A stretch of DNA of 49,385 nucleotides from an uncultured Erysipelotrichaceae bacterium (GTDB lineage Bacteria; Bacillota_I; Bacilli_A; Erysipelotrichales; Erysipelotrichaceae): the NCBI GenBank assembly GCA_902778375.1, contig CACYXJ010000008.1, positions 1-49,385 of the forward strand, in the 5' to 3' direction. Under the pieces are notes generated by a model that saw only the letters and a program-made list of their open reading frames with translations, did not search any database and was not told the origin of the DNA. Both the position numbers and the translations under genes were made by a program. Below, piece by piece: positions 37,805 through 45,020 of the stretch (position 1 is its first letter; every line of letters starts with the position of its first letter).

Positions 37805-39166
37805 ATGACGAGATCATCAGACAACATTATGGAAACGATCCGCATGATCGACGAGGAATGTCTGGACATCCGCACCATCACGATGGGAATCTCCCTGATG
37901 GACTGCGCTGATGCCGACATCGACAGATCATGTGAGAAGATCTACAGGAAGATCACGGAAAAAGCGAAGGATCTGGTGCAGACAGCCAGAGATATCTCCA
38001 CCGAATACGGTATCCCGATCATCAATCAGAGAATTGCCGTAACACCCATCTCCCTGCTGCAGAGTGTCAGCGGCGGGGACTGCACTAAATATGCGAAGGT
38101 ACTCGACAGAGCAGGCAAGGAAGTCGGCGTCAATTTCGTCGGCGGCTATTCCGCCCTTGTACAGAAAGGGATGACTGTCGGCGACAGGGAACTGATCGAA
38201 TCGATTCCCAGAGCACTGGCAGAAACGGATATTGTCTGTTCCAGTGTCAATATCGGCTCCACCAAAGCCGGTATCAATATGGACGCAGTCAGACTGATGG
38301 GGCAGAAGGTCAGGGAAGCAGCGGAAATGACAAAGGACCGCAACTGTTTCGGAGCGGCGAAACTTGTCGTATTCTGCAATGCCGTGGAGGACAATCCCTT
38401 TATGGCCGGAGCGTTCCATGGCATATCCGAACCGGAAACCGTCATCAATGTCGGTGTGTCCGGACCGGGCGTCGTGCGCAATGCCGTGCAGAAGGCAGGC
38501 CCCGGTGCGTCGATGGATGAAATCGCTGAAATCATCAAGAAGACAGCGTTCAAGATTACCCGTATGGGCCAGCTTGTCGGCATGGAAGCCAGCCGCAGGC
38601 TGAATGTTCCGTTCGGTATTGTCGACCTGTCCCTGGCACCAACCCCGGCTGTCGGCGACTCGGTGGCAAGGATCCTGGAGGAAATCGGTCTGGAACAGTG
38701 CGGCGGACCGGGAACGACCGCGGCACTGGCAATGCTGAATGATGCAGTCAAAAAAGGCGGCATCATGGCTTCCGGTTCGGTCGGCGGACTCTCCGGCGCC
38801 TTCATTCCGGTGTCGGAAGATGCCGGCATGATCGAAGCGGCTGAAGCCGGCACTTTGAAAATCGAAAAACTGGAGGCGATGACGGCGGTATGTTCCGTCG
38901 GCCTCGATATGACCATTATTCCCGGTGACACAAGCGCGGAAACGATATCGGCGATTATCGCCGATGAAGCAGCCATCGGAATGATCAACAGCAAAACGAC
39001 AGCCTGCCGTCTGATTCCGGCAATCGGAAGAGAGGCGGGTGAGAGGCTTGTCTTCGGCGGACTGCTTGGTGAAGGTCCGGTCATGCCGGTCCTGCAGACA
39101 AGCGCAAAAACGATGATCAGCCGCGGCGGCAGGATTCCTTCGCCGATTCAAAGCTTAAAAAACTAA
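37805..39166 (+). CDS. UPF0210 / DUF711 family protein (PFL-like)
   Basis: 453 residues of the UPF0210 family: [20 protein letters not shown] begins it, [20 protein letters not shown] follows, and the C-terminal half has [18 protein letters not shown]. The family name PFL refers to structural likeness only; it lacks the glycyl-radical loop and is not pyruvate formate-lyase. It is probably a soluble enzyme or regulator acting with the ACT protein upstream; the substrate is unknown. Ribosome site taggaga. Confidence 0.93.
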   Translation: MTRSSDNIMETIRMIDEECLDIRTITMGISLMDCADADIDRSCEKIYRKITEKAKDLVQTARDISTEYGIPIINQRIAVTPISLLQSVSGGDCTKYAKVLDRAGKEVGVNFVGGYSALVQKGMTVGDRELIESIPRALAETDIVCSSVNIGSTKAGINMDAVRLMGQKVREAAEMTKDRNCFGAAKLVVFCNAVEDNPFMAGAFHGISEPETVINVGVSGPGVVRNAVQKAGPGASMDEIAEIIKKTAFKITRMGQLVGMEASRRLNVPFGIVDLSLAPTPAVGDSVARILEEIGLEQCGGPGTTAALAMLNDAVKKGGIMASGSVGGLSGAFIPVSEDAGMIEAAEAGTLKIEKLEAMTAVCSVGLDMTIIPGDTSAETISAIIADEAAIGMINSKTTACRLIPAIGREAGERLVFGGLLGEGPVMPVLQTSAKTMISRGGRIPSPIQSLKN

Positions 39167-39214
39167 AGATATTCGTGTCTTTGAGGTACAATAGTTATTG
39201 TAGGTGGTGAATTT

Positions 39215-40603
39215 ATGAATATACTTACTGATCAGGAACTGCGCGCACTTGTTGCAAGTGCCATGCGCGGAGACAGGGAGGCGATCACAAGCCTTCTGAA
39301 ATACTATACGCCGGCCCTCTACTTTGTTTCCCGTCTGTATCTGGGCGATAAGGAAACGGCGAAGAAGTCGGAACAGCAGGCACTCCGTTCTGCATTGAAA
39401 CAGCTTAAATATGCCCAGGCAGCACCGGATATTACCGACTGGATGATCGACCAGGTACGCAGCGAAGCTCTGAATACGCTCAAGCCGGTCCGGACAAGCG
39501 GTGCCTACAGCATGTACTATGACAGTTCCGATGAATATCCGAATCTTGAAGATGCGATGGCCTATACGGAGGAAGAATGCCGTATCAGGATCCTGAAAGC
39601 ACTGGACCGGATTGCGGAACCGGAACGGGCAGTACTTGCACTGCGTTTCTTTGACCATATGCCGATCGACGAAATCGCGGCACGGATGGAAACGACAACG
39701 GAAGAGATCAGATCACTTCTGGTATCCGGAAAGGCCGGACTCAGAAACTCCGGCATCCCGGCCGGCACACTGGCTGCTCTCTGTGAACGTGTCAATCCGT
39801 ATGAACCGGAAGCGGAAACAGCAGGAACTGTCGAACCGGAAGAACCGGTGGTATTTGCTGCAGCAGAACCTGCAGAAGTACGTACGGAGACCGTCAGGGA
39901 AACAGAATACCGTACACAGGAACCGCAGACACAGACAGTTGTCGAACAGCCGGTGGCAGAAGAGGAACCTCTGCTGACAGAACCGGAACAGGATGAAATT
40001 CCGGAAGTTGCTGCAGAAGTACCTGCGGCAGCTGTGGCAGAAGCAGTACAGCCGGCTGTACAGGAACCGCAGGCTGAATACGAAGCGGAGGAAAAAGTCA
40101 TGCCGGTACGTAAAAAGAAAAAGTCGCATTGGCTGCTGAAGAGTCTGATTGCCATTCTGTTAGGCGCTGGCGCCGCAGTGGGTCTGTACTTATATCTGGT
40201 CATGAATAAGGCAAAGCCTGCCGCACCGCAGGCAAAACCGGCTGAAACACAGGAAACGGAAACCGTTCCGGAAGAGACCGAAAAGCCGGCTGAAACGGAA
40301 CAGAAACCTGCCGTAACCGAACAGAAACCGGAAGAAAAGACAGAAGAGAAGACAGAAGAAACACCGGCTGAAACAGAGGATACCGGCGAAGTCATCGGTA
40401 CCGCTGAGGTTATCGTTGATGAACTCAGAATCAGAGCCGGATCCAGCACTGATACCAGCGAAGTGGATGTCGCGCCGTACGGAGCAGTATATGACGTCTA
40501 CGAAGTCAGAAGTGACAACGAATACATGTGGTACAGGATCGGTGATGAAATGTGGATTGCCGACTCCGAAGGAAGCTGGGTGACATTTACACCGGCTGAG
40601 TAA
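39215..40603 (+). CDS. Membrane-anchored sigma-factor-like protein with extracellular SH3 domain
   Basis: 462 residues in four parts. Residues 1-90 resemble sigma region 2 in layout, but weakly. Residues 122-178 (ILKALDRIAEPERAVLALRF, DEIAARMETTTEEIRSLL) match sigma-70 region 4 of ECF factors. Residues 190-295 are an acidic Glu/Pro/Val/Ala-rich linker. Then RKKKKSHW and a single membrane helix (306-329). Outside, a Glu/Thr/Lys/Pro-rich linker (331-390) leads to a bacterial SH3 domain (395-462) with VIVDELRIRAGSSTDTSEV. The positive flank puts the sigma part inside. It could be a one-component envelope sensor, or a degenerate sigma whose DNA-binding module was reused. A ribosome site aggtggtg supports the start; a terminator ends it. 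Confidence 0.85.
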   Translation: MNILTDQELRALVASAMRGDREAITSLLKYYTPALYFVSRLYLGDKETAKKSEQQALRSALKQLKYAQAAPDITDWMIDQVRSEALNTLKPVRTSGAYSMYYDSSDEYPNLEDAMAYTEEECRIRILKALDRIAEPERAVLALRFFDHMPIDEIAARMETTTEEIRSLLVSGKAGLRNSGIPAGTLAALCERVNPYEPEAETAGTVEPEEPVVFAAAEPAEVRTETVRETEYRTQEPQTQTVVEQPVAEEEPLLTEPEQDEIPEVAAEVPAAAVAEAVQPAVQEPQAEYEAEEKVMPVRKKKKSHWLLKSLIAILLGAGAAVGLYLYLVMNKAKPAAPQAKPAETQETETVPEETEKPAETEQKPAVTEQKPEEKTEEKTEETPAETEDTGEVIGTAEVIVDELRIRAGSSTDTSEVDVAPYGAVYDVYEVRSDNEYMWYRIGDEMWIADSEGSWVTFTPAE

Positions 40604-40611
40604 GAAAACTG

Positions 40612-40640
40612 AAAAGACTTCATCCGTGAAGTCTTTTTTT
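40612..40640 (+). terminator. Terminator of the sigma-like gene
   Basis: 11-bp perfect stem (40612-40622 with 40627-40637), TCCG loop, T7 tract (counting from the stem end). Confidence 0.92.
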
Positions 40641-40641
40641 G

Positions 40642-40647
40642 TATACT
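40642..40647 (+). promoter_or_regulatory. -10 box of the methyltransferase gene, leaderless type
   Basis: TATACT, ending seven bases before the ATG at 40655. No Shine-Dalgarno. The -35 (TTCATC at 40619) is poor and would lie in the upstream terminator stem. Confidence 0.5.
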
Positions 40648-40654
40648 TTTTGAT

Positions 40655-41275
40655 ATGGATGATCTGAAAAAGATACATGATCTGGCCCGCAGGGAACATA
40701 TTCCGATCATGAAGGATGACGGAATCGCTTTTCTAGTGGCATACCTGGAAGAACATGAGAATATCCGGGATATCCTGGAATGCGGAACGGCAGTGGGTTA
40801 TTCCGCGATCCGCATGGCTCAGGTGCGCTGGGATATGCAGGTGGATACACTGGAAATCGATCCGAAGATGTATGAGGAAGCCTGCCGGAATATCAGGGAA
40901 CATGGTCTGGAAGACAGGATTCACTGTCATCTCTGTGATGCGTCGGAATTTCAGAGCGACAGGGTGTATGATCTGATTTTCGTGGATGCCGCAAAATCAC
41001 AGTACCGCAGGTATCTCGAGCACTTCTACAGCAATACGATGCCGGGGTCAGTCTTTATTTTCGACAATCTGAATTTCCATGGCATCGTGGATGATCCGGC
41101 ATTGTCCGGTAACCGCGGAACATTGCAGATGACACGGAAAATCAAAACGTTCAGAGATCATCTGCTGGCAGATGACAGATTTGAAACTGTCTTCTATCCG
41201 GATACCGGAGACGGTGTGGCAGTGGCAAAGCGAAAAAAAAGTTCCTCATTTGAGGAACAGTCCGGTAAACAGTGA
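40655..41275 (+). CDS. trmR: O-methyltransferase, TrmR (YrrM)-like
   Basis: 206-residue class I SAM methyltransferase. ILECGTAVGYSAIRMA is the SAM-binding motif I, VDTLEIDPKMYEEA motif II, and LIFVDAAKSQYRRYLEHF the metal/active-site stretch. It resembles Bacillus YrrM (TrmR), which methylates 5-hydroxyuridine at the tRNA wobble position; other O-methyltransferase targets cannot be excluded. The last ~15 residues (KRKKSSSFEEQSGKQ) are not conserved: they are encoded by the convergent gene's terminator. It has no Shine-Dalgarno and a -10 box seven bases before the ATG. Confidence 0.85.
   Translation: MDDLKKIHDLARREHIPIMKDDGIAFLVAYLEEHENIRDILECGTAVGYSAIRMAQVRWDMQVDTLEIDPKMYEEACRNIREHGLEDRIHCHLCDASEFQSDRVYDLIFVDAAKSQYRRYLEHFYSNTMPGSVFIFDNLNFHGIVDDPALSGNRGTLQMTRKIKTFRDHLLADDRFETVFYPDTGDGVAVAKRKKSSSFEEQSGKQ
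41233..41258 (-). terminator. Terminator of the YvlD-like gene, inside trmR coding sequence
   Basis: On the minus strand, GTTCCTCA-AA-TGAGGAAC (41258-41251 with 41248-41241) is followed by eight T. It contains the YvlD-like stop codon and codes for trmR residues on the other strand. Confidence 0.85.
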
Positions 41276-41587
41276 ATTCAGAATACTGATGATAATGCTG
41301 AGGAACACTGCCGAGCCGAATGTTTTGATATGGGCTCCAGATGTCAGGGCAAATGCCAGTGACAGAACGATGCCGTTGATGATGAATGTGAACAGGCCAA
41401 GTGTCAGCACGGAAATCGGGAAACCGAGAAACATCAGAACCGGCTGTACGGTATTCTGCAGCAGAGTCAGGATCAAAGCCAGGAAAATGACCGGACCCAG
41501 ACCGTTGAAATTCACGTTTTTGGATAATTTGTCTACAACCAGCAGGGAACAGAACGTAATGGCTGCTGTTACAAGATAATCTGCCAT
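41246..41587 (-). CDS. YvlD-like four-helix membrane protein (so-called phage holin family, PF04020 type)
   Basis: 113 residues, four hydrophobic helices: YLVTAAITFCSLLVVDKL, LGPVIFLALILTLLQNTV, FPISVLTLGLFTFIINGIVL and AVFLSIIISILNSLFTGLFL. The VNFNGLGPVIFLALILTLL and PVLMFLGFPISVLTLGLFTF patterns are those of the YvlD family. In Bacillus, yvlD lies in the SigW-controlled envelope-stress operon yvlABCD. It is not evidence of a phage. Ribosome site aaggagat. It is the distal gene of the minus-strand cluster, and its 3' end overlaps trmR by 30 bp tail to tail. Confidence 0.88.
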   Translation of the reverse strand: MADYLVTAAITFCSLLVVDKLSKNVNFNGLGPVIFLALILTLLQNTVQPVLMFLGFPISVLTLGLFTFIINGIVLSLAFALTSGAHIKTFGSAVFLSIIISILNSLFTGLFLK

Positions 41588-41607
41588 AGTATAAATCTCC
41601 TTTTATA

Positions 41608-41631
41608 AGAGGACACCAGCCGGTGTCCTCT
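41608..41631 (-). repeat. Hairpin between the YdjH-like and YvlD-like genes
   Basis: 10-bp perfect stem (41608-41617 with 41622-41631). On the minus strand it is followed by TTATAAAAGGAG, so it lies just before the YvlD-like ribosome site. It may act as a partial terminator or processing site. Confidence 0.6.
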
Positions 41632-41659
41632 GTTTATATTATTCCTATTTTTCCAAAAA

Positions 41660-42499
41660 TCAATGGCGGAAACTGCCGCTGTGATGCGAGAAGCCGCCGG
41701 AATTGATGGTGGTTCCGCCGCCTCTTCCGGAAGAGGTACTGCGCGGCAGGGGAGTGCGCATGACTGTCCGGTTGATGAACAGATCCTGGGCACGGTTGAA
41801 GTTGATTCCGTTTCTGGCAAAGTAGTTATGTGCTTCGGTCTGGATACCGGTATTCTTGTTGCGGGCTTTCAGTCCAAGGCATGTCAGCAGACCTGCAAGC
41901 GGCGGCAGTCCGAATGTAGCGCCGATTTTCATGGTGCGGGAAGCTGCTTCTGCTTCCTCCCGGCGGTATTGATACTGCGGGTCATTGTTGGTATCGAACG
42001 GCTCACCATGTGCTTCCAGATATGTCAGCATTGAATCCGACAGGGAGATGAATTCGCTGGAAGCCAGATACCAGTCCTCGTTGGAAAGCAGATTCTCTAC
42101 CCGTTTGGCCATTCTTGCCTTGGCATGGTCGGTAAATGCCGTATTGGCGGTATCACCGTGCGCACACAGATCATACTGGCCTTCGGACATGGATACAAGC
42201 AGGAGAATACCGTTATGATCGGAACCGGTTCCGAGATTCTCGCTGTTGTAGATGTATTCCGAAGCCTGACCAATACTGCTGGCGAAACTGCTGTAGGAAT
42301 TGATGAAACGGACATATACGCCGCAGTCATGGGCTGACTCGACACGTATTGCGTAATCTTCCAGCTGCTGCAGATGGTAGTCGTCGAGAAGACCAGCCTC
42401 ATCTTCGACATGATTGCCTTCGGCCATGACCGGAAGGATATATAATCCAATCCCCAGCATCAGCAGCAGGGAAATCAGAAGGTTTCTCAGTTTTCTCAT
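41660..42499 (-). CDS. TPM-domain membrane protein, YdjH-like
   Basis: 279 residues. A signal peptide (LLISLLLMLGIGLYILPVMAE) leads to an outside TPM domain (about 27-155): VEDEAGLLDDYHLQQLEDYA, GVYVRFINSY and NGILLLVSMSEGQYDL. Residues ~195-215 form a membrane helix (MKIGATFGLPPLAGLLTCLG), and the C-terminus is a Gly/Ser/His-rich tail (SSGRGGGTTINSGGFSHHSG), typical of YgcG-type proteins. Its start overlaps the YdjG-like stop (TGATG). In Bacillus, ydjH lies with pspA, ydjG and ydjI; the same group here points to a membrane-stress role. Confidence 0.88.
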   Translation of the reverse strand: MRKLRNLLISLLLMLGIGLYILPVMAEGNHVEDEAGLLDDYHLQQLEDYAIRVESAHDCGVYVRFINSYSSFASSIGQASEYIYNSENLGTGSDHNGILLLVSMSEGQYDLCAHGDTANTAFTDHAKARMAKRVENLLSNEDWYLASSEFISLSDSMLTYLEAHGEPFDTNNDPQYQYRREEAEAASRTMKIGATFGLPPLAGLLTCLGLKARNKNTGIQTEAHNYFARNGINFNRAQDLFINRTVMRTPLPRSTSSGRGGGTTINSGGFSHHSGSFRH

Positions 42500-43587
42500 C
42501 AGAGTTTACCTCCCAGCAGGACAAAGAACAGAATGACAATACCGACAATGGTAATGATCAGGAACCAGCGGATCATCTTCATGTTGTCCGTCGGCATGTC
42601 TCCGACCATTTTACCGGTCTGTCCGTTCATTGCGAACAGATAATTGTTACCGTTCCACTGTGTGGACAGCATCCATACCGGCAGAAGTGCATAGTGGACT
42701 CTGCCGCGGCGGATGTTCAGCTGTTCGGTTTCCGGGAAGACACCGCTGTAGCCGACGACTGTCTTGTGCAGTTCGCTGATCGTGCTGTTGCGCATGCGGT
42801 TTTCGGCGCGTTTGGCATCCACCTCCGGTTCGACATCATATCTGTCTGCCAGATAGCCGGGCAGATAGGACATTTCAAACGGAACCATTTCGGCATAGTC
42901 GTAAGGTTCGACAGCATCCATGAATTCATCCGGCATCTTGCTGGAGGCATCTGCCGGCACTCTTTCGAAGGTAACGGAACCTCCCCGCAGCAGACGGTAG
43001 TGCTCGGTGGTCGTAACCAGATCGTCGCCCTGACGGATGCTGTGGGAGCGTTCGGCACGGAAGGATGCGTTGACTTCGACTCTGGCGTCATACAGCCAGA
43101 AGGGAACATACACACCCTTGATTTCCTGTATGTGGTTGTGTTTGGTAAATGCGTCCGGCAGCAGAGGCTTGCCGTTGTAGAATTCACGGAGTTTGGCAAC
43201 CGCCTGGTCTTTTGTCAGTTTGAAAGGAATGACATAGTCAGGCTTCAGCGCTCCGGTGAACTGGGCCGGAACGATCGTCGGGTTGCCGCAGTACGGGCAG
43301 CTCGTCGCTGCCGTGTTTTCATCACAGATCAGCTGGGCACCGCAGGAAGGACAGCTGTAGGCACGCAGGTGCTTGGCTTCTTCCTCTGTCCACTGCAGAG
43401 TTTCAATATCGATTGTATCTGTTCCCTGCGCAGCGGCAGCGGCATTAGCTTCACCGTACAGTTCTTCTATTTCTGCATTGCTGAAGGTTGAACCGCAGAA
43501 ATCACATTTCAGTTTCTGCAGTGTCGCATCCCAGTGCAACGGACCGCCGCACGAGGGGCATTGGTAATTTGTAACCTGATCAGCCAT
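42499..43587 (-). CDS. Zinc-ribbon membrane protein, YdjG-like
   Basis: 362 residues. Two zinc ribbons at the N-terminus: YQCPSCGG with LKCDFCGS (about 7-35), and YSCPSCGA with TSCPYCGN (about 75-105). A long domain follows with PVQF-like IVPAQFTGALKPDYVIPFKL, VYVPFWLYDARVEVNASFRA and HYALLPVWMLSTQWNGNNYL. A C-terminal membrane helix (WFLIITIVGIVILFFVLLGG) ends it. The start at 43587 (MADQVTNYQCP) is preferred over 43596, since ggtgat gives the right spacing. Neighbours: YdjI-like upstream, YdjH-like overlapping downstream. The role is probably as an adaptor for the SPFH protein. Confidence 0.88.
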   Translation of the reverse strand: MADQVTNYQCPSCGGPLHWDATLQKLKCDFCGSTFSNAEIEELYGEANAAAAAQGTDTIDIETLQWTEEEAKHLRAYSCPSCGAQLICDENTAATSCPYCGNPTIVPAQFTGALKPDYVIPFKLTKDQAVAKLREFYNGKPLLPDAFTKHNHIQEIKGVYVPFWLYDARVEVNASFRAERSHSIRQGDDLVTTTEHYRLLRGGSVTFERVPADASSKMPDEFMDAVEPYDYAEMVPFEMSYLPGYLADRYDVEPEVDAKRAENRMRNSTISELHKTVVGYSGVFPETEQLNIRRGRVHYALLPVWMLSTQWNGNNYLFAMNGQTGKMVGDMPTDNMKMIRWFLIITIVGIVILFFVLLGGKL

Positions 43588-43615
43588 AAATATCACCAGC
43601 CTTTACAATTTTAGA

Positions 43616-43647
43616 AAGGATCCGGACAGAAAGCAGACCGGATCCTT
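43616..43647 (-). repeat. Hairpin between the YdjI-like and YdjG-like genes
   Basis: 10-bp perfect inverted repeat AAGGATCCGG / CCGGATCCTT (43616-43625 with 43638-43647), 12-base spacer. Weak T tract on the minus strand; perhaps a leaky terminator that lowers downstream expression. Confidence 0.55.
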
Positions 43648-43683
43648 ATTGAGTTACATCAAGAACCGGAAAATGATTCAGGA

Positions 43684-44880
43684 TTATTCCGGCTTCGGCT
43701 TTCCGCAGTTGCTGCAGAAGTTGCCTTCATTGGAAGCGCCGCAGCTCGGGCAGATCCACTTGTTGGAGACCGGTCTCGGTTCACCGCAGTTGCTGCAGAA
43801 GTTGCCTGTGCTTTCAGCACCGCACTTCGGGCATTTCCATGCATCCGGTGCAGTTGCCGGCTTGGCGGCAGACTGGGCGGCAGCATTCTGATACATTGCT
43901 GTGACATTGACACCGCCTGCGGACTGGGCAGCATTCAGACCGACAAATCCGGCTGCTGCGCCATTGGCGTTGTTGGCGGCATCTCTCATTGCATCAGCAG
44001 TGGCAGCGGCCATGTTGGCAGCACCGAGAGTCGGGTCTGCGTATGTGGCAGCAACCTGGAGCTGCTTGATTCTTTCTTCATCATCAGCATTTGCCTTGAT
44101 GGAGGACATGCCGAAGGAAACGATCTCGATACCGCGGAGCTGAGCCCATTTCTTGGAAAGCTCGCCATTCAGCAGTTCTGTCAGTTCTGTTGTATGTGCC
44201 GGAAGCTGGGAGTAACGGACACCCTTTTCGCTGATCTTTGCGAATGCCGGCTGCAGAGCTGTCAGCAGTTCGGATCTCATCTGATCTTCAAGCTGAGAAA
44301 CTTTGTATACATCAGTAACATTTGCACAGACGTTTGTGTAGAACAGAATCGGGTCTACGACCTTGATGCTGTATTCGCCGAAGCACTTGACGCTGACATC
44401 CAGGTCAATGTTGGCGCGTGTGTCGATCACTCTGAACGGAACCGGTGAAGCTGTGCCGTATTTCAGACCTGTGATTTCCTTCGTGTTGAAGTAATAGACT
44501 CTCTGGTCTGCTGCCGGCTGTCCGCCGAATGTGAAACGCTTGCCGATTTCAGCAAATACTGTCTTGATGCCTTCGCTCAGATTGCCGGCAAAGATGGACG
44601 GTTCTGTCTTGGAATCATATTTGTATTCGCCCGGTTCGGCACAGAGGTCAACAACCTGGCCCTGCTCAACAATAACCATGCACTGTCCGTCAGCTACTGC
44701 GATAACGGAACCGTCAGTAATAATGTTGTCACTGCCGAAGTTGCCGGAAATACCAGATGTTCTCTTGACTCCCTTGATTACGATCGTGTCATTCGGAATT
44801 GCATCACAATAGAAATACTCTTTCCACTGATCAGACAATGTTGATCCGGCTGCACCTAAAGCTGCTAAAACTAATCCCAT
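43684..44880 (-). CDS. SPFH/Band-7 protein with C-terminal zinc ribbons, YdjI-like
   Basis: 398 residues. An SPFH core (about 30-290) with SVIAVADGQCMVIVEQGQVV, NLDLDVSVK-like RANIDLDVSVKCFGEYSIKV and LRGIEIVSFGMSSIKANAD. An Ala/Asn-rich coiled or disordered segment follows (about 295-345), then two zinc ribbons: WKCPKCGAESTGNFCSNCG and WICPSCGASNEGNFCSNCG. It has no clear membrane helix, so it is probably a peripheral scaffold at the membrane. First gene of the cluster; aaggagag ribosome site. In Bacillus YdjI recruits PspA to the membrane, but no pspA is in this window. Confidence 0.9.
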   Translation of the reverse strand: MGLVLAALGAAGSTLSDQWKEYFYCDAIPNDTIVIKGVKRTSGISGNFGSDNIITDGSVIAVADGQCMVIVEQGQVVDLCAEPGEYKYDSKTEPSIFAGNLSEGIKTVFAEIGKRFTFGGQPAADQRVYYFNTKEITGLKYGTASPVPFRVIDTRANIDLDVSVKCFGEYSIKVVDPILFYTNVCANVTDVYKVSQLEDQMRSELLTALQPAFAKISEKGVRYSQLPAHTTELTELLNGELSKKWAQLRGIEIVSFGMSSIKANADDEERIKQLQVAATYADPTLGAANMAAATADAMRDAANNANGAAAGFVGLNAAQSAGGVNVTAMYQNAAAQSAAKPATAPDAWKCPKCGAESTGNFCSNCGEPRPVSNKWICPSCGASNEGNFCSNCGKPKPE

Positions 44881-44979
44881 ATTATTACTCTCCTTCGCTT
44901 TATATATGCAATTTTCGCTACTAAAATGATAGCATTCACATGACCGCGGGTCAACGAATTCAGATGAGAAAACCCATCA

Positions 44980-45010
44980 AAAAAAGACCGTTTCCGTAAG
45001 GAAAACGGTC
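44980..45010 (-). terminator. Terminator of the clostripain-like gene
   Basis: On the minus strand, a 10-bp stem with one bulge (45010-45000 with 44995-44986), followed by a run of T (44985-44979). Confidence 0.9.
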
Positions 45011-45020
45011 AGTTTGTTTA

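Noticed and set aside
37805..39166. Pyruvate formate-lyase, from the PFL label of the family
   Set aside because: There is no glycyl-radical loop or active-site Cys pair; the family is UPF0210/DUF711.
41246..41587. Prophage signal from the phage holin family name
   Set aside because: The YvlD family is chromosomal; no phage genes are near and its neighbours are envelope proteins.
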